Positions 1 to 7,100 of a DNA stretch of 13,355 nt are shown here, in pieces. The position numbers and the translations under genes are program-made. The DNA comes from Bdellovibrionales bacterium (GTDB lineage: Bacteria > Bdellovibrionota > JAFGOL01): NCBI GenBank assembly GCA_022707945.1, contig JAKIZQ010000006.1, forward strand, positions 1-13,355, written 5' to 3'. The number at the start of each line of letters is the position of its first letter. The first letter of the stretch is position 1. The notes below the pieces were generated by a model that saw only the letters and a list, made by a program, of their open reading frames with translations, did no database searches and was not told where the DNA came from.

Positions 1-871
1 TTTTTTCGACGGTATCAGTAACATATCTTGAGCATCTAACGTCATAAGCTATTACAGCTTTAGGATGTTTTTTTAAAACTTCCTTAGCTAAAAGGCCAAG
101 TATAAAGTCACCACTACAGAACTTTCCTTTACCATCAACAAAAAAGGCCCTATCAACATCACCGTCTAGCCCTACCCCAAGGTCTGCGCCTATTTCTTTT
201 ACCTTTGCTTCCAGATGTTTTCTGTTCTCTTCCTCTAAAGGATTGGCCTCATGATTTGGAAAATTACCATCTAGCTCATAAAAAAGTGGAGTTACTTTTA
301 ACGGGGACCCTGCCAACAACTTTGGCATAACAAGTCCACCCATGCCGTTTCCGGCATCTATTACTACGGAAAGTGGTTTTAACTCGCTCGGTTTAACAAA
401 GGAATGCATGAACTTAATAAACTCATCTAACAATTCAACTTTTTTAAGACTACCGGGCCTGCTGTTATCAGAAAAACTGCCATTCCTTACCACAGTCTCT
501 ATATCTGCAAGACCGCTTTCTATTCCAATGGGTATTGCGTTTTTTCTGGTAAACTTAAAACCATTATATTCTTTTGGATTATGAGAGGCTGTAACCATTA
601 TTGCTCCATCTGTACCAAGATGTATAGAAGCAAAATAGAGCATATCTGTACTTGCAAGACCTATATCTATTACATCAGCACCAGAATCCCTAAGGCCACG
701 GATAAGTTCATCTCCCAAAGTAACGGAAGAATCCCTCATATCCCTTCCTACAGCGACTGTTTTAGCACCAAGATAATAAACAAAGGCACGGCCTATCTTA
801 TAGGCTAGTGCTTCATCTATATCTTTGCCATATAATCCCCTAACATCATAAGCTTTAAAAGGATGAGCCAT
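1..871 (-). CDS. Phosphomannomutase/phosphoglucomutase, partial (3' end outside window)
   Basis: Alpha-D-phosphohexomutase family enzyme, interconverting hexose 1- and 6-phosphates for the sugar-nucleotide precursors of LPS and polysaccharides in the cytoplasm. The translation starts MAHPFKAYDVRGLYG, the usual N-terminal substrate-binding segment (KAYDVRG). The active-site loop TASHNPKEYNGFK carries the phosphoserine at about Ser96, and the metal-binding loop DGDVDRA begins at about Asp234. About 290 residues are visible; the family usually has about 450, so domain 3 is cut and domain 4 lies beyond the left edge. The ATG at 869-871 has a good Shine-Dalgarno (GGAGG) about 7 bases upstream. It diverges from the gene at 934 across 62 bases. 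Family assignment is firm; preference for mannose or glucose phosphate cannot be read from the sequence. Confidence 0.95.
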   Translation of the reverse strand, partial: MAHPFKAYDVRGLYGKDIDEALAYKIGRAFVYYLGAKTVAVGRDMRDSSVTLGDELIRGLRDSGADVIDIGLASTDMLYFASIHLGTDGAIMVTASHNPKEYNGFKFTRKNAIPIGIESGLADIETVVRNGSFSDNSRPGSLKKVELLDEFIKFMHSFVKPSELKPLSVVIDAGNGMGGLVMPKLLAGSPLKVTPLFYELDGNFPNHEANPLEEENRKHLEAKVKEIGADLGVGLDGDVDRAFFVDGKGKFCSGDFILGLLAKEVLKKHPKAVIAYDVRCSRYVTDTVEK

Positions 872-895
872 CTGTAACCTCCAAGCAAGAAATAA

Positions 896-923
896 TAGAC
901 AAGTACCATAAAAATATTATAAG
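896..923 (+). promoter_or_regulatory. Putative sigma70-type promoter for the 934 gene
   Basis: TAGACA (896-901), a 16-base spacer and TATAAG (918-923), each one mismatch from consensus. The predicted transcription start, about 7 bases past the -10, falls around 930, only a few bases before the ATG at 934. It lies in the 62-base gap between divergent genes. Read by eye in AT-rich DNA, so moderate confidence. Confidence 0.4.
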
Positions 924-933
924 AAGCAATATT

Positions 934-1446
934 ATGAGTAAACTATTATTTGTGATTTTCTTTATTTTAAGTAACGGTCTAAGTGCCGATAATATTAATT
1001 TTCAATATCCTTGTGATTATGAAGTAAAATATGGATTAGAGGACGGAAAAATATTCAGAGACGACAAAACTTGTATAATTACTGTTGTGTACACTTTCGA
1101 CAATAAAGAAAAAATAAAAACCGCTAAACTAATCGATAAGGAAAACTGTTCCAACTTCGATAACATCGAAATTATTCCAAACAACATAACAAAGGTAAAA
1201 TGGACTACCATAGATAAGGATGTAGATAGTGTAGCTAACCTAATGATAGTGCTTAATGAAAATAAATATTTGTTCGGTAACAAGGCAATCTCACGCCAAG
1301 AATTTTTAGAAAAAGAAAAAGCAAAAGAAACAATTAAATGTAAGGCAAAAATATCACAAAAAAGTTGCTCTCAGTTTTTGTACACTAGTAACGTATTGAC
1401 AGAAAACATAGAAGACAAGGGCTATAACCTTAAAATCATTGAATAA
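934..1446 (+). CDS. Exported hypothetical protein with five cysteines
   Basis: A 170-residue protein with a clear N-terminal signal peptide: Lys3, a hydrophobic core LLFVIFFIL, then NGLSA with likely cleavage before Asp19. The mature part is Lys/Glu-rich with five cysteines (about 27, 47, 72, 136, 144), so disulfides in the periplasm or outside the cell are possible; no lipobox is present. A charged, probably helical stretch (EFLEKEKAKET) precedes the last two cysteines. I do not recognise the family. No convincing Shine-Dalgarno precedes the ATG (only AGAAG at 922-926), and the likely -10 box lies so close that the transcript may be almost leaderless. The next gene, 64 bases downstream, has its own promoter. 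Confidence 0.75.
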   Translation: MSKLLFVIFFILSNGLSADNINFQYPCDYEVKYGLEDGKIFRDDKTCIITVVYTFDNKEKIKTAKLIDKENCSNFDNIEIIPNNITKVKWTTIDKDVDSVANLMIVLNENKYLFGNKAISRQEFLEKEKAKETIKCKAKISQKSCSQFLYTSNVLTENIEDKGYNLKIIE

Positions 1447-1454
1447 ACAAGTAT

Positions 1455-1482
1455 TTGACAACAATTAGTTTGTTCTGATAAC
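1455..1482 (+). promoter_or_regulatory. Putative sigma70-type promoter for the 1511-1942 gene pair
   Basis: Perfect -35 TTGACA (1455-1460), a 16-base spacer and -10 GATAAC (1477-1482, 4 of 6 matches). The predicted start near 1489 gives a 5' leader of about 20 bases containing the AGGAGG site at 1499-1504 before the ATG at 1511. Confidence 0.5.
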
Positions 1483-1510
1483 ATGCGTCAGATATTTCAG
1501 GAGGAAAGAC

Positions 1511-1729
1511 ATGGGAAAAGGTAACAACACTGCTGAGAACTTGAACAGAGGAAAATTAACGGTTAAATGCCCAGCCACTAATTGTGGAAAGGATATGGAA
1601 CTAGTAAAAGCTAAAGGAACTGGATGTGGTGGTATGTATCTTGTATGTCCTACCTGTGGTAACAGGATCAAGTATACAAAAGGCGTTTACAAGAATTACG
1701 AATACTACACAAGATCTAATATATTCTGA
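1511..1729 (+). CDS. Small zinc-ribbon-like protein (72 aa)
   Basis: A 72-residue protein with two cysteine pairs, C20-x4-C25 (CPATNC) and C46-x2-C49 (CPTC), plus C39. The spacing and the knuckle-like turns (CPTCGNRIKY) suggest a zinc ribbon of the rubredoxin/topoisomerase zinc-finger kind. The N terminus is polar and probably flexible; the C terminus is Tyr-rich (KNYEYYT). Translation starts at an ATG with a strong AGGAGG six to seven bases upstream. The gene ends in TGA directly followed, in the same frame, by the ATG of the next Cys-rich gene. The pair is therefore co-transcribed and probably coupled. The exact family is not recognised; metal binding is inferred from cysteine spacing. Confidence 0.8.
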   Translation: MGKGNNTAENLNRGKLTVKCPATNCGKDMELVKAKGTGCGGMYLVCPTCGNRIKYTKGVYKNYEYYTRSNIF

Positions 1730-1942
1730 ATGGATTTTCCGTTCTCAGAAGAATTCAAGGATGAGGCAAAAAAGTACAACTTTAAGTACAAGTGTATAGA
1801 CTGCTCTCATTTTAACGAACCTGAACAAAAATGTTCTTTTGAATACCCTACAGACCAGCACAATTATTTTTATGTAATGGACTATGGAGATAAACACGTA
1901 CCAAGGTTCTCGTTCTGCAAACACTTCGAAATAAATGCCTAG
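1730..1942 (+). CDS. Small four-cysteine protein (70 aa), probable Zn or Fe-S binding
   Basis: A 70-residue protein with cysteines at 22, 25, 35 and 63: YKCIDCSHF, about nine residues to KCSFEYP, and a C-terminal FCKHFE. The pattern C-x2-C-x-HF-x6-C...FCKxFE resembles small conserved proteins I recall from delta-proteobacteria, and loosely the HiPIP-like small subunits of glycyl-radical enzymes; this is family memory, not a search result. The ATG at 1730 directly follows the TGA (1727-1729) of the upstream gene in the same frame and has no Shine-Dalgarno, so expression probably depends on termination-reinitiation. Its stop (TAG, 1940-1942) shares the palindrome CTAG with the stop of the convergent lon gene. 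Confidence 0.75.
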   Translation: MDFPFSEEFKDEAKKYNFKYKCIDCSHFNEPEQKCSFEYPTDQHNYFYVMDYGDKHVPRFSFCKHFEINA

Positions 1943-4305
1943 CGTTTAAGAGCAAGCTTAACTACTTCATCCATCTCCTTAACGAAAATGAATTTTATCT
2001 TCTTCTTGATATTCTCTGGTATATCCTTAAGGTCTTTTTTGTTTTCTTCTGGAAGTATTACTCTTTTTATTCCACTTCTTACAGCGGCAATAATCTTTTC
2101 CTTTATACCACCAACAGGCAATACCTTTCCTACTATGCTGAGTTCACCAGTCATTGCTATGTCTGGAGCTACACGTTCGTTTAGAGCAAGACTTATTAAC
2201 GACAAACACATTGTTATACCGGCAGAAGGCCCATCCTTTGGCACAGCTCCACCGGGGATATGAAGATGTATCTCGTTCTCGTCAAAGAATTTTGAATTTG
2301 CTTTCTTGTTAAGAGATATCCATTTTTTTGCATAAGTATTTGCGATCATTGCAGACTCTTTCATTACTCCACCAAGTTGACCTGTGTATTTAAATTCGCC
2401 CTTAGATGAATTAATGGAGTTAGACTCTATGAACAGTATATCTCCACCATAAGCTGTCCATGCCAAACCTGTAACGACTCCTGGCACGTCTATTCTGCGC
2501 TTACTTTCATCTGTAAATTTGTAAGGTCCAAGGTATTTTTCTATGTTATTTGCATCAAACACTAATTTCTTTTTATTCTTTTCAGAAAGAGCAACTGCTG
2601 TTTTTCTCATCAACGCTGAGATCTGTTTTTCTAGCATTCTGATACCGGGGTCCCTTGCATATTTTTCTATGATCAGCCTTATCAGGTCCCTTGTAAGAGA
2701 GAAATCTACTTTTTTAAGACCATGTTTTTTTAATAATTTAGGAAGAAGATATTTTTCTGCTATAGTTATTTTTTCTTCCATTATGTAGCCAGGAAACTCT
2801 ATTAATTCCATCCTGTCAAACAACGCTGGAGGGATAGTATCAAAAGAATTAGCGGTACAAATAAAAAGAACTTGTGAAAGGTCGAAACCAACATCTATAT
2901 AGTGATCAACAAAATTAAAGTTCTGTTCGGGGTCAAGGACTTCTAACAACGCCGCTGCTGGATCTCCCTGAAAACTTATACCAAGCTTATCCACTTCATC
3001 CAACATTACCACTGGATTTTTTGTAGCTACTCTTTTTAAGCCCTGTACTATCTTGCCAGGCATAGAACCAATATAGGTTCTTCTGTGACCCTTAATTTCG
3101 GCCTCATCCCTCATGCCACCAAGGCTGAATCTAAAAAATTTTCTGCCCATAGCGTCGGCAATGGCCATTCCTAAAGATGTTTTTCCAACTCCCGGAGGTC
3201 CAAGGAACAGCAATATGTTCCCTTCATATTTTTCATTCAACCTTCTGACAGCAAGATACTCAAGTATCCTGTCCTTAACTTTATCCAGACCATAATGGTA
3301 TTTATCAAGCACAGATCTTGCCTTTGAAATATCAAGGCTGTCCTTACTCAACTTGTTCCACGGTAAAGAAACAAGCCAATCTATATAATTCCTTGTCACA
3401 GAATATTCAGGAGAGGCTTCTGGTATCATGGCCAACTTTTCCAGTTCTTCCTTTACGACGCTAGCACCTTCTTCGCTAATACCGCTATCCTTTAATTTTT
3501 CCTTAAGTTTGTTTATATCGAGTGATTTTTCATCCTGTTCATAGCCAAGCTCTTTTTTAATTACCTTTAATTGTTCTTTAAGAAAGTACTCTCTTTGCAT
3601 AGCAGAGATCTTTTCGTTCACTTCTTTAGTTATCTTGCTTTGCAGTTCACTTACTTCTTGTTCTTTTTTGAGATATCCAAGCAATAATCTAAAACGCTCT
3701 TTTACGTCTAAAACTTCAAGATATTTCTGAGCAAGCTCTGGTTCAAGCCCAATAGTAAAAGTTATAAGGTCTGCCATCATGCCAAGTGTTGGAACATTTA
3801 TCATTGCAAGTCTTAAATCTTCGCTGAATAATGGACTTGTTTGTGATAGCGATTTAACTATACCTCTTACAGACCTTGATAATGCATCCAATTCAATATC
3901 TTTTACGACTATATCTTCTAAATTATCTACCTTTGCTACAATGAACGGAGCATCTTTTATGAACTGTACGACCCTAAATCTTTTTACTCCCTGTAAAAGA
4001 ACACTGGTACCACCATCTGACATGTTAATCTTCTTTAATATCTTAGCCGTAACACCAATAGAATATAGGTCCTTTATACTAGGGGTTTTTGAACCACTCT
4101 TTGCCATTATGAGAGCAACATGGCCTGTTTGGCTCATTGCTATCTCTACGGCCTTAACCAATGGCCCAGGAGGAAGTATTATTGGTGCAACAAGCCCTGG
4201 GAATACCGGGGCATTGTTAAGATGCACTACTGGTAATGTGGTAGGAAGAACGGTACCTGCCTGAGCTAAAACATTGGCATCTGTCTTTTTTTCTTCATCA
4301 AACAT
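1939..4305 (-). CDS. lon: ATP-dependent protease Lon (endopeptidase La)
   Basis: Cytoplasmic hexameric AAA+ serine protease that degrades misfolded and regulatory proteins. The full-length protein has 788 residues, normal for LonA. An N-terminal LON substrate-binding domain occupies about residues 25-215 and is followed by a charged helical region. The AAA+ module has Walker A GPPGVGKTS (Lys375) and Walker B VVMLDEVDK (Asp436, Glu437). The C-terminal protease domain has PKDGPSAG with nucleophile Ser694, and the dyad lysine is Lys737 in GGIKEK, 43 residues on, the same distance as Ser679-Lys722 in E. coli. All catalytic residues are intact. The ATG has GAGGGG about ten bases upstream. The gene diverges from a secreted protein by 35 bases and ends within CTAG shared with the convergent gene. 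No heat-shock promoter element was identified. Confidence 0.98.
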   Translation of the reverse strand: MFDEEKKTDANVLAQAGTVLPTTLPVVHLNNAPVFPGLVAPIILPPGPLVKAVEIAMSQTGHVALIMAKSGSKTPSIKDLYSIGVTAKILKKINMSDGGTSVLLQGVKRFRVVQFIKDAPFIVAKVDNLEDIVVKDIELDALSRSVRGIVKSLSQTSPLFSEDLRLAMINVPTLGMMADLITFTIGLEPELAQKYLEVLDVKERFRLLLGYLKKEQEVSELQSKITKEVNEKISAMQREYFLKEQLKVIKKELGYEQDEKSLDINKLKEKLKDSGISEEGASVVKEELEKLAMIPEASPEYSVTRNYIDWLVSLPWNKLSKDSLDISKARSVLDKYHYGLDKVKDRILEYLAVRRLNEKYEGNILLFLGPPGVGKTSLGMAIADAMGRKFFRFSLGGMRDEAEIKGHRRTYIGSMPGKIVQGLKRVATKNPVVMLDEVDKLGISFQGDPAAALLEVLDPEQNFNFVDHYIDVGFDLSQVLFICTANSFDTIPPALFDRMELIEFPGYIMEEKITIAEKYLLPKLLKKHGLKKVDFSLTRDLIRLIIEKYARDPGIRMLEKQISALMRKTAVALSEKNKKKLVFDANNIEKYLGPYKFTDESKRRIDVPGVVTGLAWTAYGGDILFIESNSINSSKGEFKYTGQLGGVMKESAMIANTYAKKWISLNKKANSKFFDENEIHLHIPGGAVPKDGPSAGITMCLSLISLALNERVAPDIAMTGELSIVGKVLPVGGIKEKIIAAVRSGIKRVILPEENKKDLKDIPENIKKKIKFIFVKEMDEVVKLALKR

Positions 4306-4334
4306 TGACTTATGTCCCCTCTCAGCAATAATAT
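4305..4334 (+). promoter_or_regulatory. Putative promoter giving a leaderless transcript for the 4341 gene
   Basis: TTGACT (4305-4310), an 18-base spacer and TAATAT (4329-4334). The expected transcription start lies at about 4341, which is the A of the ATG. The -35 box touches the lon start codon on the other strand, so the two genes' control regions must overlap. By-eye call. Confidence 0.4.
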
Positions 4335-4340
4335 ATATCT

Positions 4341-5840
4341 ATGTTAATTGCTCTTTATTTTACCTTAATATCCTATTCCTTTGGAAATTCAAGTTCCTGT
4401 TTAGATAATATTTCTATGTACCTTAATTACCCCAAAAATACACTATATAAGTACGGCAACAAAGTGACAGCGAGTATCTGGTCAAATGAAGGTGATAAGT
4501 ACGTCAAAAGTAAAACTATAAGTTTTAGGTCAGTCAGCCACCCTGTGGAAAGAAAAGAAAATGGCTATGAAGTATATGAAGCAATAATAGACGACGTAGA
4601 TTCTGATATAGCGGAATTAGTTGGTTTATCGCCGTCTAAGTTACCATGGTATAGTTTTTATCCGTTCTATCCTACAGGTAAAACAGAGAATTCTAATACA
4701 GCAATACCTGGTCTGATAAAATCCGTAAGATGTGATCAGGTCTTTAGTACCACAGAGGATACCGAATCAAGCGATGGTTGGTTAATGTTAAAAAAAGAAG
4801 TTCTAAACAAGATAGTAGGATTCGAGACCAAAAAGATAGGAAAAGACAAAATACGATTAATAAGAATAGAATCTAGGAAAAAAGTAGTTTTAAAAGGCAA
4901 GTTCAACGGAAAGGGAACAGAAACTACGTCGTATTACCTCATAAGCGGATCTGGTGAACTTTTTGAAGAAACAAGATCATTCCAATATGAATATCGTGCT
5001 GGTTTCGGGATCAAAAGAAGAACCTTTTATGCAAAGGGTGAATATATAAAAAGACTAGAAAAAAAAGAAACTTATTCTAAGCCAGCGCCTACATTCCCAG
5101 AACTAAGTTCTCAAAAAAATAACACACCTTACTTTACTGATAAGGATGGTCTATTCATACCAGTTACACTTAACGACAAGTTAAGCGTAAAGATGTTCGT
5201 AGAACCATTATTAAAGGAATCTTTTATAGATTACGAATACTACCTTAAAAACTACGAGGGTGAACCTAAAGATTATCTATATCCTTTTAACAATCTTATG
5301 ATTGGAAAAAATAAAATAGATAACCCTCCTATTACTATAAAGAAGACTAGCACAGGGACTAGAACAAGCTATAAGATACCTGGTATAATTGGTAATGACA
5401 TCCTTTCTAAAGGAATACTATACATAAATGACAAAAAACGGCTCCTGTCTTTATACGAAAATGACGGAATAAAAGAGCCAAAGGATATTGTTAAGTTTGA
5501 AATCATAGATGGCTATCCTATTTTTGAAGTCATGGTTAACAGCTCTCCAATAAAGGCAACTCTTTCATTTGGCAATATAGAGCCTGTAATATCAGAAAAA
5601 TTAAAAAATCTTTTATCACTAAAGACCCGCGAAATTGCTGTATCGAACACAAATTGTGATTCGTGTTCGATAAGCAAGGCACAAATAATAATAACACCTA
5701 CTGATAGGTCATACTTCAAGACAGAAGCAGTAGTGGCAAACCTTAGTGGCAAACCTTACGATCTAATACTTGGATTGGAATATCTAAAAGAAAAAGAACT
5801 ACTAATAAACTACAAGGACAAGTGGTTCTCTATAAATTAG
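4341..5840 (+). CDS. Secreted protein with two degenerate retropepsin-like domains
   Basis: A 499-residue exported protein. The start is forced, since an in-frame TAA lies at 4329-4331; the N terminus (MLIALYFTLISYSFG) looks like a short signal peptide lacking the usual positive charge. Residues about 20-260 form a mostly beta domain I do not recognise. The C-terminal half reads as two pepsin/retropepsin-type repeats. The first begins LFIPVTLNDK (271) and ends in PGIIGNDIL (347-355) followed by ILYINDKKRLLSLY; the second begins PIFEVMVNSS (393) and ends ILGLEYLKEKELLINY (476-491). These endings match the family's closing motif (ILG-x-[DE]-[FY]-L ... DYK). Where the catalytic D-[TS]-G should be, the repeats have EPL (288-290) and SFG (409-411), so both look catalytically dead. 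No Shine-Dalgarno is visible. Fold assignment is motif-based. Confidence 0.7.
   Translation: MLIALYFTLISYSFGNSSSCLDNISMYLNYPKNTLYKYGNKVTASIWSNEGDKYVKSKTISFRSVSHPVERKENGYEVYEAIIDDVDSDIAELVGLSPSKLPWYSFYPFYPTGKTENSNTAIPGLIKSVRCDQVFSTTEDTESSDGWLMLKKEVLNKIVGFETKKIGKDKIRLIRIESRKKVVLKGKFNGKGTETTSYYLISGSGELFEETRSFQYEYRAGFGIKRRTFYAKGEYIKRLEKKETYSKPAPTFPELSSQKNNTPYFTDKDGLFIPVTLNDKLSVKMFVEPLLKESFIDYEYYLKNYEGEPKDYLYPFNNLMIGKNKIDNPPITIKKTSTGTRTSYKIPGIIGNDILSKGILYINDKKRLLSLYENDGIKEPKDIVKFEIIDGYPIFEVMVNSSPIKATLSFGNIEPVISEKLKNLLSLKTREIAVSNTNCDSCSISKAQIIITPTDRSYFKTEAVVANLSGKPYDLILGLEYLKEKELLINYKDKWFSIN
5731..5758 (+). repeat. 13-base tandem duplication inside the 4341 gene
   Basis: The 13-base unit TAGTGGCAAACCT occurs twice back to back (5731-5743, 5744-5756) and continues for two more bases. 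As 13 is not a multiple of three, the copies are read in different frames (VANL then SGKP). The reading frame stays open and the encoded motif is normal for the domain. Confidence 0.85.
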
Positions 5841-6444
5841 AGACATCCCCTGCACCCTGCCTAACAATAACAGTTTCTCCAGAACTAAAATCAACGACAG
5901 TGGTATGAAGTGCAGGAACTGGTCCTATATCTAAAAGGACAGAGATGTAGTTACTATATATGTCTTCTATCAGAGCAGGAGATTCTATTAACTCCTCTTC
6001 GTTAAGATGTAGTGCAGAAAAATTTAACAGAGGAGATTCCATTTTGTTCAAGATAGCAAGCACCACAGGATTATCAACTATCCTTATCCCTATTGTTTTT
6101 CTTCTGGTCTGACATATTTTTGGGACCAACGGTGTTGCTTCAAGAATAAAAGTATATGGACCCGGAAAAGATCTTTTCATTATTTTGAAAACTTTATTAT
6201 CTACAAAAGCATATTTACTAACGTCGCTAATATCTTTACATATAATAGTATGTAGCCTGTTCCTTCCAAGCCTTTCTGTTAATGCATTAAGAGTTCTTAC
6301 TCCCTGAGCAGAAGAAATAGCACACCCTATTCCATAGTTCACACCTGTAGGATAAGATATTAAGTCACCTTTATTCAGAGACTCCACCGCCTTCAGGATG
6401 AACCTGTTGTTAGGATTTATAGGGTGGATCTCATAACGTTCCAT
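5830..6444 (-). CDS. yciO: YciO/YrdC/Sua5-family protein (YciO-like)
   Basis: A 204-residue cytoplasmic protein covering one complete YrdC-like domain. Family landmarks are the nucleotide-binding strand-loop YPTGVNYGIGC (31-41), FPGPYTFILEAT (93-104), KTIGIRIVDN (116-125), NFSALHLNEEE (141-151) and the closing TTVVDFSSGETVIVRQGAG. YrdC/TsaC members make threonylcarbamoyl-AMP for the t6A37 modification of ANN-decoding tRNAs; the YciO branch shares the fold but its in vivo role is less clear. The PGPYTFIL form and the lack of a C-terminal Sua5 domain favour YciO. The gene follows the barrel gene at 6464 after 19 bases on the same strand with only a weak ribosome site, so it is probably co-transcribed. 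Its last eleven bases overlap the end of the convergent secreted-protein gene. Confidence 0.85.
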   Translation of the reverse strand: MERYEIHPINPNNRFILKAVESLNKGDLISYPTGVNYGIGCAISSAQGVRTLNALTERLGRNRLHTIICKDISDVSKYAFVDNKVFKIMKRSFPGPYTFILEATPLVPKICQTRRKTIGIRIVDNPVVLAILNKMESPLLNFSALHLNEEELIESPALIEDIYSNYISVLLDIGPVPALHTTVVDFSSGETVIVRQGAGDVSNL

Positions 6445-6463
6445 CTCATTTTTTAAACCAGTC

Positions 6464-6973
6464 TTAGAAGAAGTATGCTATACCTGCATTTATCTCGTAA
6501 ACCACAGATATCTGAGACTGATTTGGGGTACCTCCGAACCAAACATTAAATGGTCTTATGGCTATACCAAAAGGCCTAAATGAAAAACCAAAACCTCTTG
6601 AGAATTCATAAAAGGTCCTAAAGCCAAATTTAAAATCTAAAGCTAGACCAACAGTACTGTTAGCAAAACCAAAATCAATACCGGTTGTAAAATCAGGTAT
6701 TATGAACAACGGTCTGCTTCCTATCTGGAAAGGTAACATAAGTCTTGGACCAAGGAATAAACTAAAGGCTCCATTTCCAAAAGCTGGTTGAGCCACAAAC
6801 CCAAAATATCTTTCTCCTATTTCCACATCCATTCTAAACCTTGTTCCATCATAACCATTGGTAACTTTCTTTACAGGAACGTCTGCTCCCAAACCAACGT
6901 TAATATATGTATCTTGAGCATATACAAACGTACTCACCGATATAAATACTAATAAACAAAACAATCTCTTCAT
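6464..6973 (-). CDS. Outer-membrane beta-barrel protein (169 aa)
   Basis: Starts with a textbook signal peptide (MKRLFCLLVFISVSTFVYA, cleavage before Gln20). The mature part is made of alternating aromatic/Gly-rich strands (ERYFGFVAQPAFGNGAFSLFLGP, VGLALDFKFGFRTFYEFSRGFGFSFRPFGIAI given here only in part) and ends in a C-terminal aromatic (YEINAGIAYFF), the recognition signal for BAM-dependent insertion. Size suits a small barrel of about eight strands. The function (adhesin, minor channel, structural protein) cannot be told. The ATG is preceded by a strong purine run (GGGGGG, 6 bases of spacing). It diverges from the DUF1566-barrel gene at 7101 across 127 bases and probably heads a two-gene operon with the YciO-like gene. 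Confidence 0.75.
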   Translation of the reverse strand: MKRLFCLLVFISVSTFVYAQDTYINVGLGADVPVKKVTNGYDGTRFRMDVEIGERYFGFVAQPAFGNGAFSLFLGPRLMLPFQIGSRPLFIIPDFTTGIDFGFANSTVGLALDFKFGFRTFYEFSRGFGFSFRPFGIAIRPFNVWFGGTPNQSQISVVYEINAGIAYFF

Positions 6974-7042
6974 TTAAGTTTCCCCCCTAAAAATACTGTG
7001 AATTAAGCCTTTCTATTAATATTTAATGACATAACATAAAAA

Positions 7043-7071
7043 TAGACAAGAATATTTTATTAAGGTATTAG
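7043..7071 (+). promoter_or_regulatory. Putative sigma70-type promoter for the 7101 gene
   Basis: TAGACA (7043-7048), a 17-base spacer and TATTAG (7066-7071). A start near 7078 gives a leader of about 23 bases that includes the GGAGG at 7090-7094. By-eye call in the 127-base divergent gap. Confidence 0.4.
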
Positions 7072-7100
7072 GTCTTTGTAAAAAGCGTTGGAGGTTTGAC

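Noticed and set aside
342..808. Two plus-strand open frames (342-584, 581-808)
   Set aside because: Both are antisense to the phosphohexomutase gene, whose catalytic motifs are intact on the minus strand.
1017..1671. Minus-strand open frames opposite the 934 and 1511 genes
   Set aside because: The plus-strand frames have a signal peptide, or Cys motifs with a strong ribosome site and promoter; the minus frames have neither.
1727..1729. Recoded UGA (Trp, Gly or selenocysteine) joining the two Cys-rich genes
   Set aside because: UGA terminates at least three other genes here, an ATG follows at once, and the possible stem downstream is too weak and too close to resemble a bacterial SECIS element.
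3779..4264. 161-residue plus-strand open frame opposite the lon N-terminal region
   Set aside because: It is the antisense shadow of a firmly identified lon gene, with no ribosome site, promoter or recognisable motif.
1694..5250. Shared 14-base string (ATTACGAATACTAC) near 1694 and 5232
   Set aside because: It encodes similar Tyr-rich residues in two unrelated AT-rich genes, is short, and has no symmetry or further copies; chance is sufficient.
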